Origin: Haemonchus contortus
Lineage: Eukaryota; Nematoda; Chromadorea; Rhabditida; Trichostrongylidae
Assembly: GCA_000469685.2 (NCBI GenBank)
Contig: LS997563.1
Coordinates: 31,987,968 to 32,051,967, forward strand
DNA: 64,000 nt
Direction: 5' to 3'
The notes below the pieces were generated by a model. The model saw nothing but the letters and a program-made list of their open reading frames with translations, ran no database searches and was not told where the DNA came from. This document shows, in pieces, positions 12,015 through 24,637 of this stretch. The number at the start of each line of letters is the position of its first letter. Positions within the stretch are counted from its first letter, which is position 1. A program made the translations under genes and the position numbers.

Positions 12015-15000
12015 CTGGCTCACACCTGGTCTTCGATGCCTTGGTATGCAGACCGGAATCCCATATCTTTGCTCGGAACTTGCAGAGTTCAGAACTCTTA
12101 ATCCCCAAAGCACTTATCGGATTTCCTCAAGAATTTCAAGCCTTTAAGGTCCTACCGATCTTCCCAGGGCTCTCAATCTCCCTCTCACCTCAGGTCCTAC
12201 TTAGTTCTTTCAACAGGAATCGATTTACTTTTACGACCCAAGTTAGCAAATCCCTTGACAAATCTAATCCCTTCGCTTCTCTAATAGGATAAACCGCTTA
12301 TAAGGAAAAAAGCACTATGAACTTTCGCTGATCGAGAGCGGGAGAGTTCTCGGGAGGTTTTTTCGGGTATGGCTCATAATTGACACGTAACACAACTCGG
12401 CCAGTGTTGACATAGCCCAAAACTTGACACACTACCTTGCCTTCCCCTTAGACGATTGCCCTGCATCGTTATCCCCATTCTCCTTCTTAAAGGAGTAAGT
12501 TGATCCAACAATCAAAAACTCCACCTGCAACTCCTGGCCTCACCGGACTTCCGAGGAGCTTTTACTGATCTTTGTGCTGGTGCCTACCTAATGCGTGTCC
12601 CATTTCCTGCCGTAAATCTTTGAGATTACTCTGTAATCGCCGAATGAGAGCTGAGCTCACTAAGATGTGACGGCATTTCTTTGCTGCGTTTATACTCTTC
12701 CACTCGAATGCAGCAAAAGAAAACAAGATAAAAGTTCTATTAGGTTTTGCAAAGTATACCTCACATATTTCAGAGTCCAGTGTCGGTTCGAGGGTCGATA
12801 CGCTCTCGAATCGTCATAGCAACCGCCGGGTTTTCCACCTCTCTCAACAATTATGGCCAAACAAACACCCATGCCCACACCGCCGTGGGCAATGACTGAT
12901 TGTTATTACTGGTCATATCAAGCGTCGTACTTTGTCTTTATTTCCGCCCTCGTTAACCACCTACGACGATTCGAGCCCGTCCGTAGTCGATGCTTGAAGA
13001 TCGCTCATCGCTAACAACGTACTCTCGACACTCACTTGAGTGAAGCTCCCGCCTCCGCCCTCACACTCCCTTCCTCACTCTGGCAAATAGCTCACAGTTC
13101 TCGAAAAGCGCGCAGCCCTTTGTTGGCCAACACACCCCCTTTTTTCGTACTTTCCCGTCCCCCTACACAGCATCGCACCAAGAATTCGGCGCTGTTATCG
13201 TAAGCACAAGCGACGCCTGAGCTTGAGAGGGATTACTCGGGAATTGCATTAAAGTAATCCACCCTCGCCAGCATTTCGACTTCAACCACTAAAACACGCC
13301 CACAAAAACGGCTCAAAAGGCTTCAGTTTCGCCTTTTCATTCTTCTCATTTGACACTTTCACGATTGTCTGTAGTTGTCGGAGTTTCGCATCAATGATGT
13401 CTTAACCGCTGTCTGTCGCTGGCTTTACTATTCCCGTGAAGGCTTATTGCCTTTTTAAAAAATTTCCGCTCCTGCACTCGGGCTTTTGAGATTCATTTAT
13501 GCGAGAATATTGGGAACATCGGGATAGGGCGTACTGAGGTTAACTATCATATTATATTATATTATTGTGAAGCTAGGAAGAAATGCGGTGCCCAATGAAG
13601 ATTCTTAGAAGAGCCAATGTAATCCTGGCCTGTTCGTTTCATAGAAGAGGAAGTCCCATTAGGGAAGGAATGGTCTCCCCACAACCTGCAACGATTTCTT
13701 TGAGAGAGGGAACATCCGTCGACATTCTTTCGGCTTTGAATTCACATCTGTGGTGAAACGCTCTAGTATCATAAGGGTGGCCAAAACGTACGATGATAGG
13801 GCCCACCGTTTCCGGCATAATAGCGTATTCGAAAGTTGCCCTATTCAGACCTGCCGTAGCCATCCGTCCTTTGGCACGGACCTCAGCATTTCGAATGCCT
13901 TCGAGCAATTTTTCATTAATGTTCCGCTAATGCAATTCGGGCTGCTCTTATGAAGGCTTTTCGGAAGGAATTAATACAATGAAAAACTGTTTGACTTGCG
14001 CTTTTCACTGTCTTCCTGCTCGGAACGTCATTTCTCCATTATACAGTTTACTTAACTTTATTATTTTTAGGATTCTGGGTGGTTCTCGATTCTGTTTGTA
14101 CTGAAATTACCCTTTTATTGAATTTTTCTCTGCTTTATCCATTCATTCTACCTTTTTTTATGCCCATTTGTATCGTCAATCGAATGTATGCACTATTGTA
14201 TGTGCATGAACGTGTGGAAGTAGTCAGTAGATCCTTCCTTGTCGAGCATTTGCATTGCAGAATAGCTCTGGCCAGTTCTTCTCACGTTTCTTGATGGTTT
14301 TCTGCGAGCCATCCACTTCAGAGCCGCTCACATCAATACATTACCTTTCCCACCTGCATTCAGCTTATGACTTTTGGGGTTGTACTTTCATAGCACAGCA
14401 GTCATTCAGATCTTTCTCACTATTTCATAATAGCAACATCAGTAAATCATGGCTACAAAGAGCCTGACAGCTATTTTCACAGCCAGACTCTTGTTTGATA
14501 TTTGTTCTTCATTTATTCCCTTTTCATTTGAATTTCCCAGCGTCTCTTGTTTGATGGGAATGTACTTTGCTTTATACCGTTCTGAACAATTTTCTCTTCG
14601 TGTTTTGATCACTTTTCAGACTTCTTTCATAAATTGCTCAGGAAAAACTACCCCTCAATAATTCCTCAATATTGTTAATTACGAAAAAGTTCGAAAGGAT
14701 GTCTTTGGTGTTGTTCGATCCCGTTCTGGAAACGTCCATGCATTCTTCCTCCAATCAAAAGCGTAGTTTTGCTTTTAAATGCGTATGTGACCTTACCATT
14801 AACTTGAGGAGGCTACAAAACGATGTTTTCTGTCTACTAGAGGAGTCTGGTGCCCATAAATCTATTGCCCATGGATGTAATGATAACCTTCTTCTGTCGC
14901 AGATCTTCTGTCTTCACTATTTCCGTGGTCTACAGATTATGAAAGACTCGTGCTATCTTAATTCGCTCATCTTTGAAGCAAGGTTGCCTCAAGACACTGC

Positions 15001-15145
15001 GTACTGCTAGACAAGGGACTCTTATTGTTAAAGCTAGGTGGTCAAGCTGCCAGACTGTGGTCAGTGGATCGAAACAGCTATCCAGCCAGGGTCGGGACTA
15101 GGCCACCTTAAACCGCTTCATTGAAATTAGAAAGGTAATGTGGCT
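12015..15145. other. No gene recognised
   Basis: No supported gene. There is a TATAT-type microsatellite near 13545-13567. The minus frame at 13639-13908 (89 codons) has no family assignment and is bounded by no clear splice sites. The remaining frames are short. Confidence 0.45.
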
Positions 15146-15149
15146 CAAT

Positions 15150-15390
15150 GATGGAAGTGGTGTAGTGGCAAGTGGCGCACTAACTCACACGCATGGTCAG
15201 GGGTTCGAATCCGGGATATCCGCGTGAGCCAACTACGCCTTCCATCCCTCAGGGATCCGTTAATTGGCCAGACTCGCCTGGGAGGATAAGAGCACTGACT
15301 TGTACATCGGCTGGCCACCGCAAGTCGTTTTATAGGCCACATACCCACACAATCCGCCACTACGATTCTGAGAAGAAGTCGAGTGCGGGG
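15150..15390 (+). repeat. tRNA-derived SINE, best-preserved copy
   Basis: It has an internal RNA polymerase III promoter: A box TGGTGTAGTGG at 15158-15168 and a perfect B box GGTTCGAATCC at 15202-15212, about 33 bp apart as in tRNA genes. The tRNA-like head does not fold into a normal tRNA, and it is followed by a body (ACTTGTACATCGGCTGGCCA region, 15298-15317) found in the other copies in this window. This marks it as a SINE rather than a tRNA gene. The exact 3' end is uncertain and could reach about 15440. Confidence 0.8.
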
Positions 15391-15399
15391 GCGCATATC

Positions 15400-18300
15400 T
15401 CAGACGGGATTGATTGATGCCAAAAACTTTATCCTTTTCAATGTGGCTCAAAAGCCTTTGAACACTGATCTTATTGTTTATAAATAGAGAAACCTCCTAT
15501 GCAGGAGCTACGTATGAGCGCCGTGTCCCCATAATATGTATTATGTATCATTTCTCGCCACTCACTTTTATTCTGCACTCGAGGCGAAGTACATTTTTTG
15601 TCAGTTCCAGAAAAGCCCTATCAGTCCAAAAGCATAAGAACTCTGCACGCAATTCTGTAGGGAAGTGTCCCTTAAAAATGTTCCCTTCGAGTATTGTCGA
15701 TATTACGTATTTGTCACTAGAAAGGGATCAGAGGAGCAAGTAGAGTTGACCAGTTTGATGGCAAAAAATAGACGGTGAGCGAGAATATATCTGAATGATT
15801 CCGTAGAATAGAACACCTGTATGGTCTGAGAAGGATTAAGGCTCTGAATTTCTCTAGGAGGCCGTCGAAATCATTACTTAAAGGTGCGTGGTTTGAGGTC
15901 ACAGTGAGGACTTTCATTTAAAAATCCGTTCTTTTTTCACGAAAGACTTCAGAAGTACTATGGATTAGCGCGAGAAGTTCCAAAATGAATAGGAATGAGG
16001 CCTGCCTGTTCACAGCAATAACTCGCCCCTTTTCCCGATCTCTGTATTCTTCAATAGCCAGCTCCCGAGGTTAACTATAAAATGTTTACTGTGAACAGGG
16101 TTGGTGGTGGTTTTCAAGTAATCCACCGTTCATCTGAGTTGAGCTGACCGATCGCGATTCAGAAGACCCTACGAGGTTCCCCTGGACCCACTCAATCATA
16201 CGCTGCTTGGATTCATTGTCGGAGCCTAATCCGTGGATGCATTCCAAAACAAGATCGATCAACCTCGAGATTCTTCATAAGTAAGGGATGTATATGGGAA
16301 ATTTTAAAGCGTTTGAATCTTCTCTTATCACTGTGCAAAGCCTTTCTCAACACAAGGAAAACATGAAGAATTTAACAATTTTTCCTTTTTTTTGTAATCG
16401 GTTTTTCATATAATTACACTCTCGCTATTACATTTTTCCTTTGAACATAGTAATCTCAGAAGTATCTTGTGCTGATTGCTTTAGCTGCTTGTTCATTCCC
16501 AGTTTGAAGCCATTTGATTATGTCTCATATTGAGGTAGCTATCTTGGCGATTATTAGAGATGACTTCCATATTCCCAGTGGTCGATTTCGCACATTTATT
16601 TTCTAAGAATTAATTTAAAAATTCAGACGCACTTTTCTGAACATTCAGATAATTTCCCTATAAGTGCAAAAAGATGTCATGTTGGGAGTGCGCAGACCGA
16701 GTTTAGTCCGACAAATGGCCTTCCGTCAGGATTCGAAAGAAGTGAGCTCGTTATCTTTTCGGCCGAGAATCGTCTTGATTTCTTCTGGCTTTTCCCAGTG
16801 GCATTCGTGGAAGTCTTGATGGCACCCGCAAGCTGACAATGAAATGAGGGTAGTTGATATCTATCGGATTTCAGGCGGATTTGTCCGTTCGACACAGTCA
16901 TCTGGCACCTCCCACGGTGCCACCAGACAGTCCACGACCTCAGAAGGATACTAAAAGTGAGTTTGAAAAAGTCTAGACCTCCAGTAGAACCATTGAAAAA
17001 CTTATATCTCCTGTCTACGAAGGAGCTGCCCAGGAGCTTCATCCGGGTTGGGAGAAGGGGAAACCTTTTTTCATACCCTTTCCAAAGTTATTGTACAGTG
17101 TTTAATGAAATGATGCAGCACTGTTGCAGATGAACTTATTGGTTCATCAATGGTCGTAACCATGAAAGTGCCTGAAACAAAGAAAGGTGAGATTTCATTT
17201 TGTCTTTTAAATTTCGTCTAATCTGCCCTCTCCCCCTTCCCCGAGAACTACTAAGGCTACCACATACACACCCATGGTCGGATAGGGTAGGTATGGTATT
17301 GATAGGGTATTGATTGTAAGTTGTTCTCTGAAGAATCCTTTTGAAGTCTTTGGAGCGACGTGTGAGGGCTTCTTTTCAAAAGAAACATTGAAGAAGTTCA
17401 ATTGAATTCTCAGAGCTTTCATTCCCACACAAAGAAGAAGCGCACGAACAATTTTACAGCATTTATGCATATTTGATACATTATACGTCACAAAAGAGGG
17501 ATTTTTCCACTTCAATCACTCTATTCTATTGGATACTTAGTCCGTGGAATGATTAGAATCTTGGTTCACAAATTTTCACGGTCCGTTTTGACGCATTCCT
17601 CTCATTCTGGTTGTTGATTGGATTCGCAGAATTTGAGTGTTGACACTTCTCTCTACTGTGGAATGGAATTACTGAGATTTGATCGAAGAGCTTTCAAGAA
17701 AACACAGTAGAGGTCCTTCTGGCAAGATGAAGCGATTGCCCCCGTCTTTGAGTCCATCTCTAAAGTCTCATCGTCATCACCTTGTTGGTTCTTTAGGAAT
17801 CCATCACTTAGCTATCGGTAGCAACCACCGCTTTTGCTAAACGTAAAGTCCACCGGCTTATCCGCCAAAATTGTCCTCCGCAACCTTTCTCCTCTCGAGT
17901 ACATAACTCTTCCTATCCTTTACGTTTCTTAGGATCTCCTTCGTTCTATCTGAGGTTATGCAGTAGTCTCTTATATGAAAGCATTTTTTTCCTTTTTTCA
18001 ATCCCACCTTTTCTATAATAATTTGTTACCAACTCCCTTATGGTAGCTTCATATTCGTGTACTGGTAACTACGTGGAGTTTTTTGATGAGCTTAATGGCT
18101 AGTCCCTTCGAGAGTGGTCTGAAACGATTGGGTGAGAAAAGGGTTTGAGAGATGGATCCGATGGTTTTTTATTGCGGGTTTACTTCGAGGCTGATTGCTA
18201 TTTCTTGATTTCCTGACCTTTGTAAACGAACGGAAATCCTGTCTGCCCTATCTTCTTTTTCTTCGTAAGAGAAATAGTGCCACCGTTCTATGAAGTTTTT

Positions 18301-18785
18301 CCACTGAACCGAGCCTTCCCTCTACAAGTGCAGCAATTTTCGAAATTGAAATTTGATTTATGTCTCCTTAATTCCGAACAGACAATCTGATCTCTTTTCC
18401 CTTCAAACGTGTGAATTATGACGCAAATTTGAAAAAGCAAAGTAGCACGCTCCCATGCGACTTTGACTTACCAATTTCCTGCAAATTGGCAGGCCTCTTT
18501 ACCAAATCTAGCAAAATGACCTCAGAAATGCGCCACATACTTGCGCCCTACCAAGTTTTGAAGATGCGATCAGAAGCATACAGGATTGAATACAGATCCT
18601 TTCCATTTGCTAAATATTGCGGTAAGTAATGATTTATTCACTTCGAAAGAAGGAAGGAAGCAGAAAGACACATTTGCAATTCCAACGCTGTTTCAGCAAA
18701 GAACGGCTTGGACTGGCAAGCACAGAATTAGAACTTAATACCACCAGGGATGTTTCCGGAAGTCAATAGAGGCGAACAACCTGGG
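15400..18785. other. No supported gene
   Basis: Mostly featureless. One minus-strand stretch at 16861-16950 could be a terminal exon: an acceptor CACTTTTAG is followed by 29 codons including DCLVAPWEVPDDC and a TAG. No partner exon was found, so no gene is called. Confidence 0.4.
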
Positions 18786-18789
18786 GGAC

Positions 18790-19034
18790 GGAACATTCAC
18801 CCAGAACTGGATGGACGCGGCAAATGGCGCGGCGAGATTCGCGGCGTTTGGGACGTCTTTGGCACCTCTTATTGGGGCGCAAACTTCAAGTAGAGTACAT
18901 TAATATGGTCATTTGATCGTACTAATAGACTTCACTTCAAATTTGGGCCCCAAAGACAGGCGCTAAAGTCATTTAAATCGTCACGAATTTCGCCGCGCGT
19001 TTTGCGCGTCCATCCAGTTCTGGGTGAATGTGCC
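18790..19034. mobile_element. MITE with long inverted repeats
   Basis: A 245-bp element with imperfect inverted repeats of about 50 bp: left arm from 18790 (GGAACATTCACCCAGAACTG...) and right arm to 19034 (reverse complement GGCACATTCACCCAGAACTG...). The arms continue through GGATGGACGCG and a CG-rich stretch. It contains no ORF and is therefore non-autonomous. The family is not assigned because no target duplication is obvious. Confidence 0.8.
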
Positions 19035-19036
19035 CA

Positions 19037-20398
19037 TACCCGAACAACCTTCTAAAGGCACCCCCACGAACACTGATTAGCTGTGTTCTACAAAATTCGA
19101 TACAAGATTGCCGTAGCAACTACACAATTGTGTGACGTAATTAGCACTGGCAGAAACTCGTCCAACCGTACTTCTCGTTCTTCTATCATCGTACGATCAT
19201 GGGATCTTGTACCTGAACGGTGTGCCACCCTCGTCATCAGGATATATGACCGTGTTAATGGTGAGAGCCAAACAATCAGCAACCTGATCATTGTTTTACG
19301 GCTCAGCATTATTTGTAGACCAAACGCCGTAGACTACATATACAATGTTGAGCAGAAGTGAAATGCATGGCAGGCCCCAGAATGCTAGCCGAGAATGACC
19401 CTCACCATCTCTTGACATAAATTGACGGAACAACTGCAACTGTTCTGTTTTTTCACCGATCTTTCTTTCTTTGCATTCTAGTCTCATATAGTACATGAAG
19501 TCAAGAATGTCAGTTTGCTCACCCTAAGGCTAACTACAGGAAGCTTCAAGCTTTCCAAGGGCATCTTTTTAGTTTCCTAGGCTTGATTATAATGATAGCA
19601 CAAAATCCCAGAAACCCTTCAAAGAGCTACGAAGGCCTTTGATCCATTTTCTCAGTGGTTTTTAAGATTTCGCAGTGAAACTTTGATCAGTGGGAGATGA
19701 AAACTTAGCTGATTACAAAAATTAGCTGTTTTTTTCTGGAATACGTCATTAATAAACACGTTCATAGAGAAAAATCCCGGTCCGTTCTTATGTTAATCGG
19801 TTTGTCACACGGTTCGACAGTCCAGACAGTCTCATTCGAAGGTTCGCGAGCTCTTATTCGAGCAAAGAAAAGAGTAAAGGAGTTGAAAAGTAGTGTTCCT
19901 AGAAAGGTTACGTCGAATGATTCCCATTGATGTTATCAACTCGGTTGACCGAAACAGCTGATGTAGCGCAGATGCAGATTGGCCGAGTAGGGCGGTTGAA
20001 ACCAAATCAGATCCCTCCCTATCTCGTCGTCTGAGACTGTGATACGGTACGAGTCGCATCGGGATTGGCATGGTTGTGAGCGATAATGGCCTTTGTGCTT
20101 TGCCATCCAATTTTTGGGCTCACCATCAGTGCACAAACCCACCCATGGTTCATCGTTAGCCATTTCAAGAGTGATGGGTGATGTCAGTGGCGGAAAAGTT
20201 CAGTTTGTTATCGAGGAACTCACTCGAAATCGATATTTTCGAGCGGTTCCTGTGCCTCTGCAATAAACGAGATGGCCACGCAGATAACTTCTCGACAATG
20301 TTCAGCTCTTTGAAATGCTCAGGCACGCGATCATAACAGTGGCACCGTTAGCATATTTCATCTTCCCGCCATCTACCTAGAAGTCTGCGCACCTCTAA
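19037..20398. other. No gene recognised
   Basis: Short overlapping open frames on both strands with no recognised domain and no repeat structure. Confidence 0.45.
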
Positions 20399-20399
20399 A

Positions 20400-20650
20400 C
20401 TAGATGCCCTAACAGATTTTGGGTGAGGGAAATCGGTTCTGTGTGATCGATTGCCGCACGCGGCAGTCGCGGACTAGTTGCCTCGTTATTGCAAACCTAG
20501 CGTTTTCATACAGCTCGATCGATATGTACTCCGTTTGTTCCTGTAATCTTTACTTGTTGCGCTTTCTGCTACATTTCTTCGCGCGCGGCGTCTCTTTCAT
20601 CTCGACGCGACAATTTCTATCCTACTGCACCATGCCCAATGCTTCTCTCG
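20400..20650 (+). mobile_element. RTE 3'-end fragment
   Basis: This segment is clearly related to 9400-9640, the 3' part of the RTE relic. Both contain ATCGATT.GCCGCACGCGG, CATACAGCTCRATCGATATG and a TTCGCGCGCG...CGACGCGAC block in the same order and spacing. It is a 5'-truncated copy, the usual outcome of target-primed insertion. Confidence 0.75.
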
Positions 20651-20659
20651 AAACGCGCT

Positions 20660-22385
20660 AGATCGCCGCTATCGATCGCGCGCAGTCGCGCGTTATGAAG
20701 GGAAAAGTTCGAATTCCCACCGGAAGGAAGGATACGGTAGCTGCCGTGGAACCACTGCCGGTGACGTGAGAACTCGGGAGAAGTACTGCCACCCATAGGT
20801 TTGAGAGACCTTGTAGTGTACTCAGTAGTAAGTTAGTTCATGCCGTATCTGGCAAACTCGAACGAGGTACACTCGATGAACCCAGTGAAATCTTTGAGGA
20901 GCAGTGAAGTCAAAAGTGTTTTTCAGCGTCAATCTATGTCATTTATTAATTGTCTGTTCAGAGAATAACGTCGTGCGATTGGAGTCGATACAACTCGAAG
21001 AAAAGCGGAAATAATCGTTGTGTGAAATATTTCACAAGTGTTCATACATACGCTGAAACGCCTTCATAATGAGTGCATGTGAATAACGATCATTATGTCA
21101 TTTCTTTGAATAGTATTCTTGTATAAATTATGTTTACATCGTCATATTACGTCGAATAAAGCCGGCAAAAAGGATGATACAACTGTGTAACATTGGCTGT
21201 TGGATAATAACTTCCATTAAGAACCTCTCATTATATGAATTAGGTACATACATCGGAACTCTATCCGAATCAGTCTAATTCAGAGAAGTCTGTTATAGAT
21301 GAGAGCTGAACAATGGACAAAAAGGGCTCGATTCGAATTGCAAGGCGCCCATTCTCTTCCTCCCCCACAGACTTCCTTCGTTGGAATTCCCTCCCACACA
21401 ATTAGCGTGAGAAAAACGATGCGGTTTGATTAAATTGCTTATTTGAAACTAGCGAGTGAACACATCGCACGCTTTTCAGATTCCTTCCGTTGTCGTTTCT
21501 GTGAAATAGCAAATTCTGCGATGGCACTATCCAAGCAGACGGATAGGTGCACATAGGAAATATGACAAGATACAGACCACACTGGTCGATAACAGCTGGA
21601 ATTTACAGGAGGGGGGGGGGGGTGGGAGGGGAGGGAGGGGGTTCGCCGATACAAAAGGATCACAACCATTGTAGGGTCCGTTTTTGGGAAAGATCGCTTA
21701 TGCGTGCACGCAAAAACGAATCAGACGGAACAGCTCTAGATTCGACAAATTTTATGACCTAGTATATCTAATTCAATGGTAGGTTTTTTGAGTTTAATGA
21801 AAAAGAGTGGCTCAATCGATTGTCTATGAGGGATGTCGAGAGTGGGCCGATTCGATTAATCCCTATCATGAATAAATCAAGAGTTCGGTGCAGAGAGTGA
21901 ACTTGGTAGTTCCCTTGTTTTTTATCTTTACTTGCTAGCTAGGTAGGTTTTAAGTTTTTCGGGGTAGAATGGGTCCATTTTCAAATGAAGTTTTTCAGAT
22001 GGAGTTATTTCTTGTAAGAGTTTTGAGTATTCAGGGATGGGTACTGGACTGGTTAGAGTACTATACACACTTACCCCAGGATAGAGATGAGCGAGACTCA
22101 ACCATGTACAAGGGCGAGTTTGAGCCGAAACCTTAATTTCGATTCCAGTAACTACCTAAATACTAAATACCTCGAAGTTCTCGCAGTCTTGTACCCAGGG
22201 AACCTAATCAGTACCATAACTCAGTAGAGTAAGGCATTCCCTAGCCGTCTTAATTGCTCCCTCCTGAACACCCTTCGTAATCTTATGCGTAGCGTAAACT
22301 TGATGAATTTTGGATTAGATAACTTGATTACTGGAAAACATCTTTACAATATTGAAAGGATAAAATCTCTGGCGTTAATCAGGTT
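20660..22385. other. No gene recognised
   Basis: No supported gene. It contains the G-rich tract listed separately and short frames only. Confidence 0.45.
21608..21641 (+). repeat. G-rich tract, G-quadruplex candidate
   Basis: A run of twelve G is followed by TGGGAGGGGAGGGAGGGGG, with at least four further G-runs in 34 bases. This fits a potential quadruplex on the plus strand. Confidence 0.7.
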
Positions 22386-22389
22386 CCTT

Positions 22390-22475
22390 TTTATGTTTCA
22401 GTGGGCATTGATTCGGGGTTTGATCCCCAGATCATGCGTTGGTAAACGTGTGTCACTTGTCATTGCACCATCTCA
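22390..22475 (-). repeat. SINE head fragment
   Basis: On the minus strand an A-box-like ATGGTGCAATGACAAGTG (about 22457-22474) is followed by a B-box-like GGGGATCAAACCCC (22415-22428). The order and spacing match the SINE at 15150, but the body is missing. It directly abuts the C-rich tract at 22490-22514. Confidence 0.6.
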
Positions 22476-22489
22476 GGCAGTAACATTAA

Positions 22490-22514
22490 CCCCCCCCTCC
22501 CCTCCCCTCCCCCC
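22490..22514 (-). repeat. C-rich tract (G-rich on minus strand)
   Basis: Runs of C separated by single T give four or more G-runs on the minus strand. It lies immediately upstream of the SINE head on that strand. Confidence 0.6.
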
Positions 22515-22574
22515 ACATTCTGAATACATGTAGAATCGTAGAGGCATATTGTAGTGTATGTGACCGATGCAATG

Positions 22575-22625
22575 GCTTGCAGTGGCTAGCCCATGTACGA
22601 GTCAGTGCTTTCAGCTCCTCGGGTA
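22575..22625 (-). repeat. SINE body fragment
   Basis: The reverse complement contains GAGCTGAAAGCACTGACTCG and TACATGGGCTAGCCACTGC, matching the body of the 15150 SINE. Only about 50 bp are recognisable. Confidence 0.55.
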
Positions 22626-22629
22626 TACA

Positions 22630-23740
22630 TTGTCAATTCAAGATTATGGACAACACAAACCTACAGCCAGAACTCAAACAAGTGCAGAGGAGCCCATGTA
22701 GAAGGAATTCCAATCTTCATCGCATCCATCTGGTCCCCTTCGTCATAATCTATCTACTAGTTTTGATTTAGACGCTAGCACTTTGAAGTCACTCGTTGAG
22801 CCTTCTTTCGTCGTCACTGAATGATATCTCATCAGAAATGTTAAGATAAGGCTGTAAGGAGATGTACTTGGACAAACTCGGTGCTTTATAGACAACGTAA
22901 TAAATATTTTATAGGAGAACTATTTACGAATTGCCATCTACTTGGGCCTACTTAAATATGACATATTCCTGATGTCATTGGCGAACGTTCTGACTATGTA
23001 AGCATCTGACCAACGTAAAGGGCGGCCCTGGAAAGAGACGGTAGCTAGGTTCCCCAAAACGACCTTCGCGTGAAGGGATCTAAAAGGAATTTCACCCACC
23101 AAGAGAAAATGAAGCAGTCTGCTGCCTAGAGAGCTCCACTGCCTGAAACACTACCTGGAGAGGGTAATATGAAGTCTCGCCACCTTTCCTGCGAATTACC
23201 CTTCAAAATACGTTTTTTTGTCATTTCCTTGTCTCATAACCCAAGTTCCTGATGTCATAAGTATTGAGCATGGAGGAGTAAGTGAAATGGGCTGCAGTTT
23301 ACAAAATTTCTCACTGCGAGCTTCTTGGAGCCAGCCCCTACTACACACTTCAAGAGCTTTTTATCTGAATATATTATTGGGCGTTACGTTTGTCTTGAAT
23401 GCAGCCATTTGACGAGCACGATAAAGAACCCCATAAAAAGCATTCCCGACATGACGGGTTTTAATCCTTTCCACTTATAATCTTCCTGTCTGGTGAGCAT
23501 TCAGTTAGACTTTTAGGAGCAGTTCTGGTTTGCAGAAAAAGATTATTGTTCCTCCTCCCCATATGCAGGAAAGGGACAGATTTGCCGCTCTTCAGCTGAT
23601 TCATCACATGCTCTCACCCCGATCGAGTAACTTGCAGTTGTTGTAAACAGTAAACAAGTTGTTGTATAGTTCTGAATTAAGCGTCGCTGACCCCTGCATT
23701 CGAAATCCGTTTGGAATCGTATGTTAAGTTTTGTTAGTAC
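22630..23740. other. No gene recognised
   Basis: Only short frames. No recognised domain, splice-bounded exon or terminal repeat. Confidence 0.45.
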
Positions 23741-23744
23741 GTTT

Positions 23745-23940
23745 TGAATACGTATGTGCGTATGGGTCAAACAATTACTTGAAGTGTCCAGCCGATGTAC
23801 AATCCAATGTTCTGATCCTCCTACGCAAGTCTAGCACCAATTATTCGGTCCCTGAGGCATGGAAGGCTAGATGTTCCTCAGGAGTCAATTCCGGACAATG
23901 CGATCATGGTAGTGCGCCACTTACCACTACACCGAGTATT
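23745..23940 (-). repeat. tRNA-derived SINE copy
   Basis: On the minus strand it has A box CGGTGTAGTGG (23924-23934), a weakened B box GGAATTGACTCC (23881-23892), and the body with TTGTACATCGGCTGGACA and a CAAGTAATTGTTTGACCCAT-like tail. It is collinear over about 190 bp with the copy at 15150, about 75 percent identical by eye. Confidence 0.75.
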
Positions 23941-23944
23941 TCCA

Positions 23945-24635
23945 AATGTATACTAAATATTAGCGTTTGGTATAATCTTCATCTGTAGAACTATTTCAAA
24001 CTCCCCATTCGTTGGATAAGCCTTTATGACTGGAACTCTGCGAACTCCTCTATCGTAATCAGAAACACCCAGAGATTCTTAAATTCTGGAATCCAAACAT
24101 GTAGGCCATGGAGTCAGAAAGCAGGCCTTGTTGTGCAATGGTGACATCCAGACATTGTCAGTGTCCATCAAAAAATTGCTAATGTTCTCTCAACGGCTCA
24201 GCCAGTCATGAAGACTGACTTGAAATTACCACTCGATGAACATACGTCTTGTTACTCCATATCGCTACACCAATGGTACTTACCGAAGCAACAGTCTTGT
24301 TTCAGTACATTATAATTACCTACTTCCATAATTTGGCACTTTTTCAGGTTAAGGAGGTATTTTAACAAACATTCCAGACATATTGGAGTTCCATAAGCCT
24401 TGAAATCATCACTATACGATTGTCATGATTTTTCAAAATACTTCTGTAAGCAAAGTTCGTGGTACGGTGTATTATCAAAACCAACAGTAACGGTACATAT
24501 TTGACATTCATCACTTCCAATCAATCTGATGTGAGCATTTATTACATAAACACGAAAACATTCATTACGAACCCTTGAACGCATGAAAAATGACCATAAG
24601 GGCAACGCTCTACCTGCCTCTTTTCTATGAAGTAT
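23945..24635. other. No gene recognised
   Basis: Downstream flank of the repeat-protein gene on the minus strand. No separate gene is supported. Confidence 0.45.
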
Positions 24636-24637
24636 AT

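Noticed and set aside
15150..15240. tRNA gene suggested by perfect A and B boxes
   Set aside because: The intervening sequence does not form the anticodon and acceptor stems of a tRNA, and the same head plus body recurs elsewhere, so it is a SINE.
16677..17042. 121-codon minus frame and a candidate terminal exon within it
   Set aside because: One good acceptor and a short frame are not enough without a partner exon or a family match.
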